Assembly: GCF_028453695.1 (NCBI RefSeq)
Contig: NC_135773.1
Span: forward strand, 19,964,001 to 20,028,000
Length of the DNA stretch: 64,000 bases
DNA from: Augochlora pura
Taxonomy: Eukaryota; Arthropoda; Insecta; Hymenoptera; Halictidae
Direction: 5' to 3'
In this document: positions 51,274 through 62,637 of the stretch, piece by piece
How the letters are laid out: each line of letters opens with the position of its first letter
Position numbering within the stretch: the first letter of the stretch is position 1
Notes under the pieces: generated by a model
What the model was told of the DNA's origin: nothing
What the model saw: only the letters and a program-made list of their open reading frames with translations
Databases searched by the model: none
Position numbers and translations under genes: made by a program

Positions 51274-51373
51274 NNNNNNNNNNNNNNNNNNNNNNNNNNN
51301 NNNNNNNNNNNNNNNNNNNNNNNNNNNNNNNNNNNNNNNNNNNNNNNNNNNNNNNNNNNNNNNNNNNNNNNNN
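51274..51373. other. Scaffold gap, 100 N
   Basis: Exactly 100 ambiguous bases, a placeholder for a gap of unknown size, next to a cluster of nested transposon relics at 50.3-51.1 kb. Confidence 0.95.
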
Positions 51374-52224
51374 TTTCAATTTTCGCATTTCATGCGCTTA
51401 TTTCAATGTTACAATCATTTAATGTGAGAACGTTTTATATTCATTCTCTAAGTAGTGTCAACTCTGTGTACATTTTCGATCACTTTTTTAGGTCAAGAAG
51501 AAATAATTTTTATGAGAGGTTGCTCTTTTAACATTGCCATTATAATTATTCATACCTCTAATACATTGACTTCTCACGATTATGTCAACTTGACGTGGGG
51601 CAAGGAATGACACTGTGCAATAAGGAACGACCAAGGGGTAAGCAATTTACGATTATATGCTTAATTTGTTCAATGCTCAATTTTTGTGTTCAAGATTTTT
51701 GTGTTCAAGATTTTTCTACAATTTTCTATTATGTTTACCTGAAAAACTAATTATTGGTATAGTATTGTATAGTGAATGGTATCTCAGCTGTTACTGTTAG
51801 AAAAGGCGAATGAATTTGCTTGAATTTTTGCTGGAAGTTTAACATAATATTGGAATGCTACCACATTTTTGGAATTTATATGGTAAAACATGCTTGCTCA
51901 GTGATTTTCATTTATTCCTGTTTTTCGTATACTTGCTTAGCAACGAATATGAAAACGTGGTCGCTTTCAGAGTCTGGCCCGTTTCAATTCCAACGCGAAT
52001 ACAAAAATGACTTCATAATAGCAAAATTCTGAAATAAAAGTCAGGCAGTTAAAATTTCTGCAATAGCGTTTTAAACGTACGTATTTGAAAATCTAATTTG
52101 TGAGAGATCTTCCAATTTTTAAGATCCATAATCAAAATTTGTAGAGCAATCATTTGCCTTTGTAACTCATTTGTATCCAGAAGCGTATCAATACGCACGA
52201 TGATCGCCATTTATTATGAATTAA

Positions 52225-52474
52225 TTAACATTTTACCAATCATTTAGCTCAATGTTAAATTTTCGTTTCTACTTCGATTTTATTTATTTTATTACTCGCA
52301 AAAAATATTTAATATTTAAAACATTCTTTAATAGTATTGAAGTTTATGGTAGAATAATGTAACACATTTATCACAGTAACTGATATGAAATTATTGGTTA
52401 TCATTACGATGATTTATAGACTACCGGTCAGTGTAAACATCTGTTTTATAGACTATCAATCAGTGAAGTGTTAA
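52225..52474. mobile_element. Diverged TTAA element related to family 4
   Basis: The left end is TTAACATTTTACCAATCATT and the right end is CAATCAGTGAAGTGTTAA. Its interior (TTTAGCTCAATGTTAAATTT and onward) is shared over about 190 bases with 17191-17388. Confidence 0.6.
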
Positions 52475-52850
52475 GTATTTTGAAGATTTGTTACTAAATT
52501 AGATAGCTACCACCATGTATGATACTACGCTACCCTGCCTGAGATAGTTAATAATCATTACATGCAGATTAGTCTACTTCCTGACACAAACTTATAAAAC
52601 AACACCACCTTTAAAAAATTCTCTTGATCCCCGAAATTTCCAAGTCATAATCATTACGCACGGATCATTCCATTTACTGACACAAATGTTAAAACAACAC
52701 CACCTTCCAAAATTTCTTTTCATCCCCTCAACCCCGAAACTCATTCGAAGTGATCAAGTTAGGTTGTTCATCCATTACACCGACTTTCGCGACTGCAGGT
52801 CAGCCAAGGGTGCAGACATCCGTGAAAACCGAATAGACTGCGCGGAGTCT

Positions 52851-54833
52851 CTACGGCAATAACTCGAGCCCCCTTTTCACTGAACCAAGAAAAGGTACCT
52901 GGGATTGTTGGATCTTTGGCAGGTCGCCAATCTGGGTGTACTCGGTGATGGCCGCGGCGGCATCGGTGGTAACCTTCGGGATCTCGTATTCCGGCAGCTG
53001 GACGTTGAACGGCGTTTGCTGGTCGGTGACCTTCGCCAGCTGGTCGGACTGGCTCTTCGCAGACTCGACAGCCAGCCTAGCCTCCTCGTCCTCCTTCTCC
53101 TGCTGCAGCAGCTCCCTGAGCTCCTGCTGCCTCTTCTTCAGCTCCTCCTGCTGCTGCTGCTCGATCTCGAGCTGCTGTTGCCTCTCCTGCTCCGCCAGCC
53201 TCTGCCTATCCCTCTGCAACAGCTGTTGCTGGATCAAGTACTGCTGCTCGTTGAAGTGCTTCAACGAGATGCTCTCGGGCGTCTCGTATTCCGGCTGAGC
53301 GGTTTCCGGCCGTATATCGATCGGCAATATGGAGCTCTGGTACTGCGGCGAGACCGCCTGAGGACCAACGTACAGCACCTTCGGCATCTGGGGGATCTGA
53401 TTGGTGCCGACCACCTCCTGGTGGAACTTGGACGGCGGGTTGACGCGCGGCAACACTTCGTTGATGTCCGACTGGTACTTGTTCTTCGGCGCCGGCCAGG
53501 AGGCAGGTGGCGGCGTCAGATCCTGATGTTCGGACACGTAATAGGTGTTAGCTAACCCCGAGGTCGGCAGGACCTCCCCGTGATCCGTGTTCTCCTCGGC
53601 CGTCGTGCTGTGACTGGGTCGCTTGTAATCCTGCTCGCCAATCTGCTGGTACTTGTTCGACTCGTGCTGGTACTTGTTCGACTCAGGCTGGTACTTGGTC
53701 GATTCGTGCTGGTACTTGTTCGACTCAGGCTGGTACTTGGTCGATTCGTGTTGATACTTGTTCGACTCAGGCTGGTACTTGTTCGACTCGTGCTGGTACT
53801 TGTTCGACTCGTGCTGATACTTATTCGACTCCTGCGGTCGAGGGGTGGTGGGTGCAGGGGTGGAGGACGAGTAGACATCCGGTGGAAGCAGAGTCTCGTA
53901 GGGCAGCGACGGCCTGAAGTTGAACCCGTTGTACACGGAGGGCGGAGTGATGTAGCCGATCTCGTGGCTCTCGTGCACCAGGAACGCCGGGTCCCTTTCG
54001 TACGAAGTCTTGTAGGGATGCGGCGGGTGGTTCACCTGACTGAAAAAGTTCCCCGTGCTAGCAGGACTGATGATCTGTTCGTTGTACACCTGTCCAGGGT
54101 ACTTGTCGTACTCTTCTCTGTGATCGTGCTCGCTCAGACGTTTGTCCTTGCCGAAGTCGCTGGCCGGTTCTATGCCGGGAGGCTGGAAGTAGGGTTTCGC
54201 GTTGCCGACCTTCAGCGACTCGAACGGCTGCTTCGACTGCTGATACCTAGGCGGTTGAAGCAGCGAGGGCACGTACGGCACGTCTGCGAAGTGCCTGTTC
54301 TTCGTGGGCGTCGAGGATGGCGAGTTCGTGGTGGAGGTGTAGCCTTTGATGAAGTATGTGGCTGCTTTTATGGGGTCCGGCTGCTGATGCGGCGGGATGA
54401 ACTGCGGCTGCCTGAGGTACGCCGAGTTGTCTCGCAGGATCGGCTTCCTGTGGGCGTCCAGATCGAACCTGTACGCGTCTTTCGGCGGCGGGACCAGGAA
54501 CGTGTATTCCCTAGTTTCGGAGCCGATGTGCTTGTTCAGGTGGTTGTGGGTCTGCGGCTCGCCCCGCGCTTTCGTGGCCCCGTGCCCGAACACCGTGAAG
54601 CTACCCAGGATGCTGGGGGGACTGTAGTCGTGCGGACCGACCGGCTTATTTTTCCGTTGCGGCTTCAGCTTCTCCGAGGCGGCCATGTGCTCCTGCAGCT
54701 TTCCCATCACCGGGTGCAACGGCCCGTTTCGCTCCAGGCTGCTCGCCGGAGAAACGTTCGTGCCGATCGTTTCCTCGTAGCTGTTCGTCAGCGGTCTCCA
54801 TCCGTTTGCGATCATCGACGACCGCGTCGGTGG
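52851..54833 (-). CDS. Large exon of the heptad-repeat protein
   Basis: The acceptor is CCCTTTTTCAG (AG at 54835-54834). It is open in phase 0 through TAG at 52853-52851. A good donor, CAATCCCAG|GTACCT, occurs 48 bases before the stop, so the last 16 codons could instead be intron with further exons to the left. The frame is also open upstream of the acceptor. A 92-codon ORF in another frame at 54812-55090 overlaps this start and is treated as a shadow. Confidence 0.75.
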   Translation of the reverse strand, partial: PPTRSSMIANGWRPLTNSYEETIGTNVSPASSLERNGPLHPVMGKLQEHMAASEKLKPQRKNKPVGPHDYSPPSILGSFTVFGHGATKARGEPQTHNHLNKHIGSETREYTFLVPPPKDAYRFDLDAHRKPILRDNSAYLRQPQFIPPHQQPDPIKAATYFIKGYTSTTNSPSSTPTKNRHFADVPYVPSLLQPPRYQQSKQPFESLKVGNAKPYFQPPGIEPASDFGKDKRLSEHDHREEYDKYPGQVYNEQIISPASTGNFFSQVNHPPHPYKTSYERDPAFLVHESHEIGYITPPSVYNGFNFRPSLPYETLLPPDVYSSSTPAPTTPRPQESNKYQHESNKYQHESNKYQPESNKYQHESTKYQPESNKYQHESTKYQPESNKYQHESNKYQQIGEQDYKRPSHSTTAEENTDHGEVLPTSGLANTYYVSEHQDLTPPPASWPAPKNKYQSDINEVLPRVNPPSKFHQEVVGTNQIPQMPKVLYVGPQAVSPQYQSSILPIDIRPETAQPEYETPESISLKHFNEQQYLIQQQLLQRDRQRLAEQERQQQLEIEQQQQEELKKRQQELRELLQQEKEDEEARLAVESAKSQSDQLAKVTDQQTPFNVQLPEYEIPKVTTDAAAAITEYTQIGDLPKIQQSQVPFLGSVKRGLELLP

Positions 54834-55629
54834 CTGAAAAAGGGTTTTCGTGCGGGCTTGTACTGGCTTCGCGGTAAGCTCTCGGATTGCTGTGAAACTC
54901 GATTTTCTCCGGCGGACTGCGAAGCGGGAGGTGGTCTCGATTCGATGGATTTTAGGGACGTCTTTACGGCGTCGCGATTATGGCGCTGGGTTCTCGAGGA
55001 GAACGGAACGGGCGCGCCCGGGATAATTGGGTAGCAATGTTTCGAGAGTTTCTGATTGATTTCGTCGAGCGTTTCGCTCCTCTTTTGCAAGACCGCTGAG
55101 CTTTCGGGCGTAGAACGGGCGTCGTTGTTTCACGTGATACTTCATATATTGGTTTTTAACGTATCTTATTCGTTTTATATTTTTCGCAATCCACTATACA
55201 CTTGCAATTGGGTTTATTTATGTTACAACAAATTATGTCATCTCAACCAAAAGAGTCCAACCAAAGATCTATACAATTTACAACAACGAAAAACATATTT
55301 ACTCAATCAATACAAATTCTAATAAATATAATTAATATGTAATAATATATAAATGAGCTAATATATAAATTCTATCAAAGTTTGTTCTCCATCACTGTTC
55401 AAAATCTCGAGACGAGAACTCCGCGATCAATGCACCCTTTTCCCGTATCATCGGCAACAACGACGCCATTTTACACTCGAAACGCCGCCATATCGAACCG
55501 ACGTTGTACACAGTTCGCGAGAAGTTCGTACAGCAGGTGAATCCGCGTGATAGTAACTTTACTTACGGGTTTATTATCGGAACGGTCGATCGATACGGTG
55601 ATTGCGCCGATGCAGGTAAAAAGCCCCAT
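52851..55629 (-). CDS. Cysteine-free Tyr/Pro/Gln-rich secreted protein with Lys-Tyr-Gln heptad array
   Basis: Two-exon model on the minus strand: 55629-55567 and 54833-52851, about 680 residues. Exon 1 gives MGLFTCIGAITVSIDRSDNK and one more residue, a short signal-peptide-like start. The big exon opens PPTRSSMIANGW in the matching phase. No cysteine occurs in the big exon. In order it shows a region with PPSILGSFTVFGHG, Tyr/Pro-rich sequence (VPYVPSLLQPPRY, FVYNGFNF-like segments), about nine heptads based on ESNKYQH or ESTKYQP at residues 328-392 of the big ORF, a Gln/Glu/Leu-rich coiled coil at about 518-591, and an end at TAG. It runs toward the gene at 34.5-36.8 kb, some 16 kb away. Tyr- and Pro-rich, Cys-free sequence suggests structural matrix or cuticle. 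The family is not recognised. Confidence 0.7.
53640..53830 (-). repeat. 21-bp coding minisatellite
   Basis: Tandem 21-bp units encode alternating ESNKYQH, ESNKYQP, ESTKYQH and ESTKYQP-type heptads. Unit number is likely to vary between individuals. The near-identical units also produce long open frames on the plus strand. Confidence 0.85.
55567..55629 (-). CDS. Signal-peptide exon of the heptad-repeat protein
   Basis: ATG at 55629-55627 is followed by 20 more codons and a consensus donor CCC|GTAAGT (GT at 55566-55565) in phase 0. An acceptor GTGCCTCAG lies just upstream (AG at 55642-55641), so the leader is spliced. The hydrophobic part is short (about 11 residues), so a signal peptide is likely but not certain. 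Confidence 0.5.
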
Positions 55630-55899
55630 CGCAAGGACACCTGAGGCACAGTCGCAACACGTCACAAGGTAAGAAGACCATCATCGGTAACAACTGATTA
55701 AAAGTCGCGCGCGCGCGCGGATCTATGCAAATCGTACTTACAATTCATTAGCAGTGTCGGCCGCATTGTGACAGACCATGGGACCATTTACGCAACTTTG
55801 GGGTTTCTGTAACAGAAGACATTGTCGATCGTTAAAGGAAATCTGTCGGCAACGTCGCAGTCCGTTTTGAAACGGTCGCGAGGATATGGAAAATCGTGT

Positions 55900-56845
55900 T
55901 ACGGTTTTTAAGTATAGCGAGTGACGATAATATTCGGAGAAATTTTAAGATACAATAGAATTTTTATTATAGTTTAATTAGATGAGGTTTCTTTAACCCC
56001 TTGCAGTACTTTTATCTTCGCAGCTACAATGATTGAATAATTTTCGATTGGACTAATTTCTTGAAGGAGAAACTTTAAAACTTTAAACTAGCTTACAGTT
56101 ACTTTAGCGCTTTATTAATATAATATTAGTGGCAAAAGGACAGAATTTTATTTCGACTTAAAAAGACGAAATAACATTCTTACTTAACAGGTTATTGTTA
56201 GAAATCATAATCACGAGCCAGACTCGTCAAAGTATGGCAAGGGGTTAATTTCGCGATTTGGAATCACGATTTTTTTTTTAAATGAGTAACGATTATAATT
56301 GGAGAAATTTTTAAATACAATAACATTCTTATAGTTCAACTAAACGTGGTTTCTTTAATGTTACGATTTAGAATCGCGATTTTGTTCAAAATGAGTAACT
56401 ATAATATTCGGAGAATTTTTTAAATACCATAAAAGTCTTATTATAGTTTAAGTAAACGAAGTTTCTTTAATTGTCGTGATTTAGGAACGTGATTTTTTTC
56501 AAAATAAGTGAATTCTCCGATAATATTCGGAGAATTTCTAAAATACCAAAAAATTCTTATTATAGTTTGGCTAAATATGGTTTCTTTAATGTCGCAATTT
56601 AGAATTGCGATCCTTAAAATGAGTAACGATAATATTCGAAGAACTATTAAAATACAATAACATTTTTATGGTTTAACTAAACGTGGTTTCTCTAATGTCA
56701 CCATTTAGAATCGCAAACTTCTTCAAAAAATGATAATATCCGGGGAATTTTTAAAATAAAATAACATTCTTATTATAGTTCAATTAAATGAGGTTTCTTT
56801 AATGTCATCATTTAGAATCATGAGTTTCTTTAAAGTGAAGTAAAA
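55900..56845. repeat. Tandem repeat, unit about 103-119 bp
   Basis: Six or so units containing TAATATTCGGAGAA, TTCTTATTATAGTTTA, GGTTTCTTTAATG and GATTTAGAATCGCGA in fixed order. One unit is split by the MITE at 55993-56248. Confidence 0.8.
55993..56248 (+). mobile_element. TTAA MITE, family 2, inside a tandem repeat
   Basis: About 256 bp from TTAACCCCTTGCAGTACT to TATGGCAAGGGGTTAA. It interrupts a repeat unit that is intact in neighbouring copies, and TTAA is present on both sides. Confidence 0.85.
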
Positions 56846-57819
56846 ATCAGCTCGTACTTATTTTGTTAGTTCAAAGGGACTCGGTAATTAAAAGATTAAT
56901 ACAACTAAAACACCTAGCTCTATCTATCTATATTTTTCGGTAAAGTCAATTTAGAAATCCATTTCCAAATCCAGCAGAACCTCGACTACTCGAAATTAAT
57001 CGTACAGGTACGTGTGCGTAATAATGTAATAGTTACTCGACCAAAGCGCTGGATTAAATCATCATTGATTTGTATAATAAATGGCGTTCCATATAGATCA
57101 CTTTTGTTCGATCTAGCATGCACATCCGTGCACATATACAGCGCGTTTGGACAATCGACGTTCATATGTAATACGGCTGGTGTTTCGCTGTCGCGAACGG
57201 CGAGAAACGCGCATTACCGTTTCATCGAGTTATCCCCGCGGCCGCGGATCTAATTCGGACACGCAGGCACGAGAAAATCGCGGGATCCTTAGAAAGCGGC
57301 CGGTGCTTATCGGAGCGACTTCCCGTGTTTCCGGTGGGGCACTTTTGTCATTTCTGGATTACGGTAACGGGTGAAACTTGAGAAAATACGGAAACAATTT
57401 CTCTTTTTTACGATTCCGCCACGGCAAATTGTGCACTGTCAGCAATCGACGTCGTCCAACTTTCTGATCGCGGGCGAGCGAACTACGGATCGGCCGCCGT
57501 AAAATCGGCGTTTATCAGCCGAGAAATCTGCTCCACCGCGATCCGATGATACTCGAATTTCGAATGATCGAGTGGACTCGAAGCCCACGATTGCCGGCGG
57601 AAATATTGTATTGGCCCTGTGTTATGCGAGGCTCCCTCCCCCCTGGAGAATCGAAGTTTCAGCTTCGGCTACGCCGTGATCGAAACCATAGATTCCCATA
57701 TTTCTTTCCGGCTCGCAAATCCCTTTTTCGCGTTTCCGCTCTTATTCAAATTTTCAATCGTGGCCGCGCGTACAATATTTGAATTGTAAAAAGTGAGGCT
57801 AAAGGGTGGAATAGACGCA

Positions 57820-58300
57820 ACAATTGACTCACTGTTTGAAACCTTATTCTCGTTAATAAAATACAGACGAAAACGATCTAATACGCGGCCGGAGCGTTAA
57901 TTAATTATTCCACTTGATATTTCGACGTGCTCGTATTTTCGTACATTTTTCACTCTGCTTCTGCAACTCTATTTTCATTGAGAAAATAAAATCGGAAATG
58001 GCCGACAGTGCGGAGAGTTAATTATTTATTCCACTTTATGGTTTTACATATTCATCTTTTTTTTTCATTTATTCGTTAATCCTCCGTTTGTACCTTTATT
58101 TTCACCGACGAATCGGAATGAAAAAACGATCCGGTATTTGGATGGAATATTTAGTAGTTATTCAATCGCGTAGTTTTACGTATTCGCTTTTGAAATATTT
58201 TTTTCACCTGTGTCTGCCGCCTATTTTTTATCGACGAAATAGAATCGGAAATAATTCGGTACGAATACGTAGGAATATTCTTCACATTTTCTCTCTCTGA
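57820..58300. repeat. Tandem repeat, unit about 115-130 bp
   Basis: About four diverged units with the order ATTTTCA, GAGAAAATAAAATCGGAAAT or similar, GTTAATTATTTATTCCAC, then TTTACATATTC-like sequence. A weaker fifth unit may lie near 58860-58920. Confidence 0.6.
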
Positions 58301-58429
58301 GGTCTATTTATAGAATTTGCAATAAGTGTGCCACGTTAAGAGAAATCTATTGTAAATAATCGTTTCCTGCGTGCTAATCGTAAACGAAATTATTAAGATA
58401 ATTTTGGCGAAGTTGGACAGAAAGTAGTA

Positions 58430-58760
58430 TGATAGATATAGTTAGTACGATAGAAATTAGTTAGTATGATAGAAATTAGTTAATATGATAGAAATTAGTT
58501 AGTATGATAGAAATTAGTTAATATAATAGAAATTAGTTAGTATGATAGAAATTAGTTAATATAATAGAAATTGGTTAGTATGATAGAAATTAGTTAATAT
58601 AATAGAAATTGATTAGTATGACAGAAATTAGTTAGTACGACAGAAATTATTTGCTACGTCAGTTATTATTTACTACGTCAGAAATTATTTACTGCGACAG
58701 AAATTATTTAATACTACAGAAATTAATTACTACGACAGAAATGATTTAATACTACAGATA
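58430..58760. repeat. 19-bp minisatellite
   Basis: About 16 units of GATAGAAATTAGTTAGTAT, degrading rightward to ACAGAAATTATTTACTACG. Confidence 0.9.
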
Positions 58761-59479
58761 TAGTTAACGTTACTAAATAATTGATTAACATCCTCTTAAC
58801 TGTAAATTATAAGCTACCAAAAATTACGAAATCTACGCCACTGGTTCGTCCATAACCTAATTTCTGCTAACCAAATAAAATCAAAAACAACTCAGCACGT
58901 ACACGTAGAGTGGATAACTGAAATTGTGGAGGGTGTTTGAAAGCCATTATAGTTGGTAATGTCAATTAAAACTTCTCAATTTAACGATGAAGTATTACTT
59001 TAGTTTTCCGACTATTAGCCTCAACCGTTTTACTTCAATATTTGCCTTCGATTGATTCCACGGCGAACAGTATTTCTCGGAATTAATGCTTTCATTAAGC
59101 CGCAGGAGCATATAACAGAGTATTATTCGCGGCCAAGCCACGCCACGTGTATAACATGACCTCCATACAGTGTAAACCAGAATTGGGAGTGGTCAGTAGA
59201 ACGTTGCCGCTTTTTCGCGCAAAGATTATTCATTGTTATTGCGTTTCGTTAATGAATCGTAAACCAAAACTTTGCCGATTGTATTACTTTCGTTGAAATT
59301 AAATTAATATCGCAAATATCCTACCTAAACACGAGTTGAGGTCTCATAAATAATTTTATTAATAGTTTTATAAACATTTTCATAAATAGTTTTATAAATA
59401 ATTTTCACAAGCAGTCATAAAACAGAATGAGAAATACATCAATAACATTCCTAAATAAAATTGTTAATTACACGCTCCG

Positions 59480-59705
59480 TTAGAAATATCACAAAATTTT
59501 ATAAACAATTTCTAAACAAATCTTGGCTACCAAAACTTGGAAATTATCTGCTCGTGCGATTGTTAACGTACTAACAAAATTCGGATCGAGTCAAGTCCAT
59601 TTCTTTCGTTGTTCACAGCGTGTCTGCAATCGAATTCGTTGAACGAAGTGAATTATTTTTAATTAACGCACGCATTTGGCCGTCAGCAAATTCCAGCGCG
59701 TTCAA
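59480..59705. repeat. Dispersed repeat, pair of 63295-63520
   Basis: Shared blocks in the same order include TTATAAACAATTTC, GCAATCGAATT, GAACAAAGTGAATTATTT-like and TAATTAACG sequence. No ORF. Confidence 0.65.
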
Positions 59706-60540
59706 CGGCATAGTCGATCGGTAATAAACGAGAAAACAAAAAAGAAAATGGTGATGGAAAACAGGCTTGTCGTCCGCAAGGGACGCGCTTCGACGGTGTT
59801 TTTTAATGCTCCGCGTGAACAAGTGGTTTTTGTCCGCGATAAATATAGAGATATGTCGGTGGATGCGGTAGATTGAAATAGATCCTTCGCGCTCGCCCAG
59901 AAATATTTGATGGACTGTTTTTTTATTAGTCGATGAATTGGACGTGGCACGATCCACTTTCGGTCTTAAGTGACTTTGAAAAATGGATCATCTATTCCTG
60001 CATGCGCGGAAACGTATTTAGCACGCCCATTCAGTGATGTTCCGACATTACTACGAAATAAGTAACTCTCGCTATCGGAAAAATCTTCATTCCGATGATA
60101 AAAGCTGTCACTGCGTAATTTCATTTCCACGGAAAGGAATCGTTCGCGACGACGTACAGTCAGTCCCATAAGTATTCGTACCCTCATTGCTCATAAGAGA
60201 AATCTGTTGAAATCAAGGGATGCGTGTAAAATTTTGCAATAAACTTTTTATCATGAATAAATACATGTATAAAGTTTATTTATACCAAATTATATCAGAA
60301 TTGATTAACTAATAACAAATATATATTGATTATACTCCTGGCCCTTCCGTCTTCAAACAGTGGTAAAAACGAAACTAAATAACATACAATAACATACAAA
60401 TAATCGATACAATATTCTTGCTAAATTGAAGATGAAAGTCCAGACAGTAAGAAAACAATATAACTTAATTACTTTGAACACGTTAATAAAACAAAAGAAT
60501 GTGCGTGCTAAGACCATCTATTAACAAAATACGTAATTAG

Positions 60541-60787
60541 TTAACCCTTTCCACTCGAGTGGTGACTCTAAGGCACCACTAAAATTATTTTATTTCATTC
60601 CAAAATAATTTTTGCAACAATAAGGTTTAGATTAAAAAATTGTCAAGTGGTAAAACAGTTAGTAGGAATCACAAGAATTAATTTTGTATGTATAAAAATT
60701 TATTTTGTTAAATAAAATGGAAATACCACGAACCAGAAAAATTATTTCTAATTCACAGTTAAAATGGCTCCGAGTGCAAAGGGTTAA
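60541..60787 (+). mobile_element. TTAA MITE, family 1
   Basis: About 247 bp from TTAACCCTTTCCACTCGAG to CCGAGTGCAAAGGGTTAA. Internal GGTGACTCTAAGGCACCACT matches the copy at 25052. Confidence 0.85.
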
Positions 60788-60917
60788 TTGCCAACCTAAT
60801 ACTACCGGGCATGAAAAATATCCTCCGTTCCCTATTTAACAGGTCGACGACCCGCCGGATCCATTCTCTTTGTTTAAAGAAATTTTCAGCAGCTCTCGCA
60901 GCCAGACAATTTCAACA

Positions 60918-60940
60918 GGGGGGGGGGGGGGGGGGGGGGG
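60918..60940. repeat. Poly(G) run
   Basis: About 22-23 consecutive G residues. It is prone to sequencing length error and could form a G-quadruplex. Confidence 0.85.
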
Positions 60941-61789
60941 AGAGGGTTGAAACAGAGAGCCTCGCCATTTCTGCATTTCGCAAACAGCTGCCGCACGAAT
61001 CTCTGTTTACGTTCCAATTTTCGTAAGAGCGATAAAAATAGTGCGTCGCAGCGGTACGTATTTAATCAATATTTGACCGTTGTTGCTTCTTTTTTGCAGC
61101 AGCCGAGCAGCAGTAGCGGGAGCGGCAGCAAATCAAACAGTGCAACATTCGAAGTGAACCTGCGCCAGGTGGTGGTTTTGCGCTTGCCCGGTTATCATGG
61201 GATTCCCAGGTGCTGCCCCCTGCGCGGTCAAAATCGCCGGCGTATCAGAAAATCAATAGAGCAGGTGCATTTAAATTTCACGCAGATTCACAGTTGAATT
61301 AATTACTAACATTACTCCGCCTCTAGGGGAGGAGAACGGCGCCGGTCCCCCGGACCGTTTGAACGGTCTCCCAACCGGTCTTGTAATTGCGCGCAACATT
61401 TGAATTTCCATAGGTCCGGGCTTGAACGCGACGGGGCCGAAAACTGTTTCCGAGGGACTTTTTTTAAAGGGCTCGGCTCGAAAGGGACACTCCTATTTTA
61501 AGCGGGACCCATTTTTACCGGGGTTTCTACGCTGTTCCTGGTCACAAGCTCGAACGCCGAATGTTCGTTCGAAATCGATACAATCGTGGATAAACGAGCG
61601 TCATTTGAATTGTTTCGGATGAATATTTATCGAAAATCATTGTTGGAGTTAATACTTCTTAGTCCAATATTTTGTTCAGGTAACAATTACCTCTCATGAA
61701 TTATTCGTATTAATTATTCGAATGAATTATTCGCACAATTCTTTGGTGGAATAAAATATTCGCGTAATTCAAATATAGATTCTAAAATT

Positions 61790-61965
61790 ATTATACGAAT
61801 ATATAATACATTATACGAATATATAATACATTATACGAATATATAATATATTATACGAGTATATAATACATTATACAAATATTTAATACTTTATACGAAT
61901 ATATAATATATTATTCACAACATATTATAATATATTATTCACAGTATATTATAATATATTATTCA
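61790..61965. repeat. 20-bp AT-rich minisatellite
   Basis: Units of TTATACGAATATATAATACA repeated about five times, followed by a related TATATTATTCACA-type array. Confidence 0.85.
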
Positions 61966-62398
61966 GTCATCCATCAATAATCAATTTACCCAAATCTAAA
62001 CTTTCGCAGGCAGAATTTGAAAAAGGGTTAATTACAAGAAGGAATAGGGAAGAAATAAGTCGACAAACTACGAAAAAAGACAGTTTAAATTCTATTCTTT
62101 TTATTCGAAACAATTATTTTCCGTACGACTTCCTCTACAAATAAATTCTTATTAAAATGAAATCTTTTATAAATTCGTATACGGATACGATCTTCTGCGG
62201 ATAAATTGCGATTTGACCGTATATTTATCGCCTACTATCGTATAAAATTTTATTCTATACCTCTTGTCCGAATAAAATTTTGATTCCAATTTTATGTTTA
62301 TTAAAGTTCGCCATAGAATTGCCATAGTTGATCACACATCGTATTTGTTCCCTGATAAAACATTTCACGCTATTGTTCCTGCTATTTTGACGTTATAG

Positions 62399-62637
62399 TT
62401 AACCCCTTTGCACTATAATTCCTTCACTGCTGTATTAATTATCATTTATTGATTCATAATACTTTCTTTAATAGGACTAGACAATTCCTATTTCTTGTAT
62501 TGTCTTTATTTACCTACGTTTCTGTACATTGGTAACAGAAAAATTAAATTTGTTATCGATTTGAAATAAATTAGTAATATTCATATTTAATAGACGATGC
62601 ATGAAATCTTTATCGTTATTATAGTGCAAGGGGTTAA
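62399..62637 (+). mobile_element. TTAA MITE, family 2
   Basis: About 239 bp from TTAACCCCTTTGCACTATAA to TTATAGTGCAAGGGGTTAA. The terminal inverted repeat is nearly perfect over 15 bases. Confidence 0.85.

Noticed and set aside
53580..55034. 484-codon plus-strand ORF opposite the heptad-repeat gene
   Set aside because: Leu/Val/Arg repeat translation of the complementary strand of a 21-bp repeat. The minus frame has the sensible composition and splice sites.
54812..55090. 92-codon frame upstream of the heptad-repeat exon
   Set aside because: It begins with TTG and overlaps the large exon in another frame. The signal-peptide exon at 55629-55567 joins the large exon in phase without it. Kept as an alternative only.
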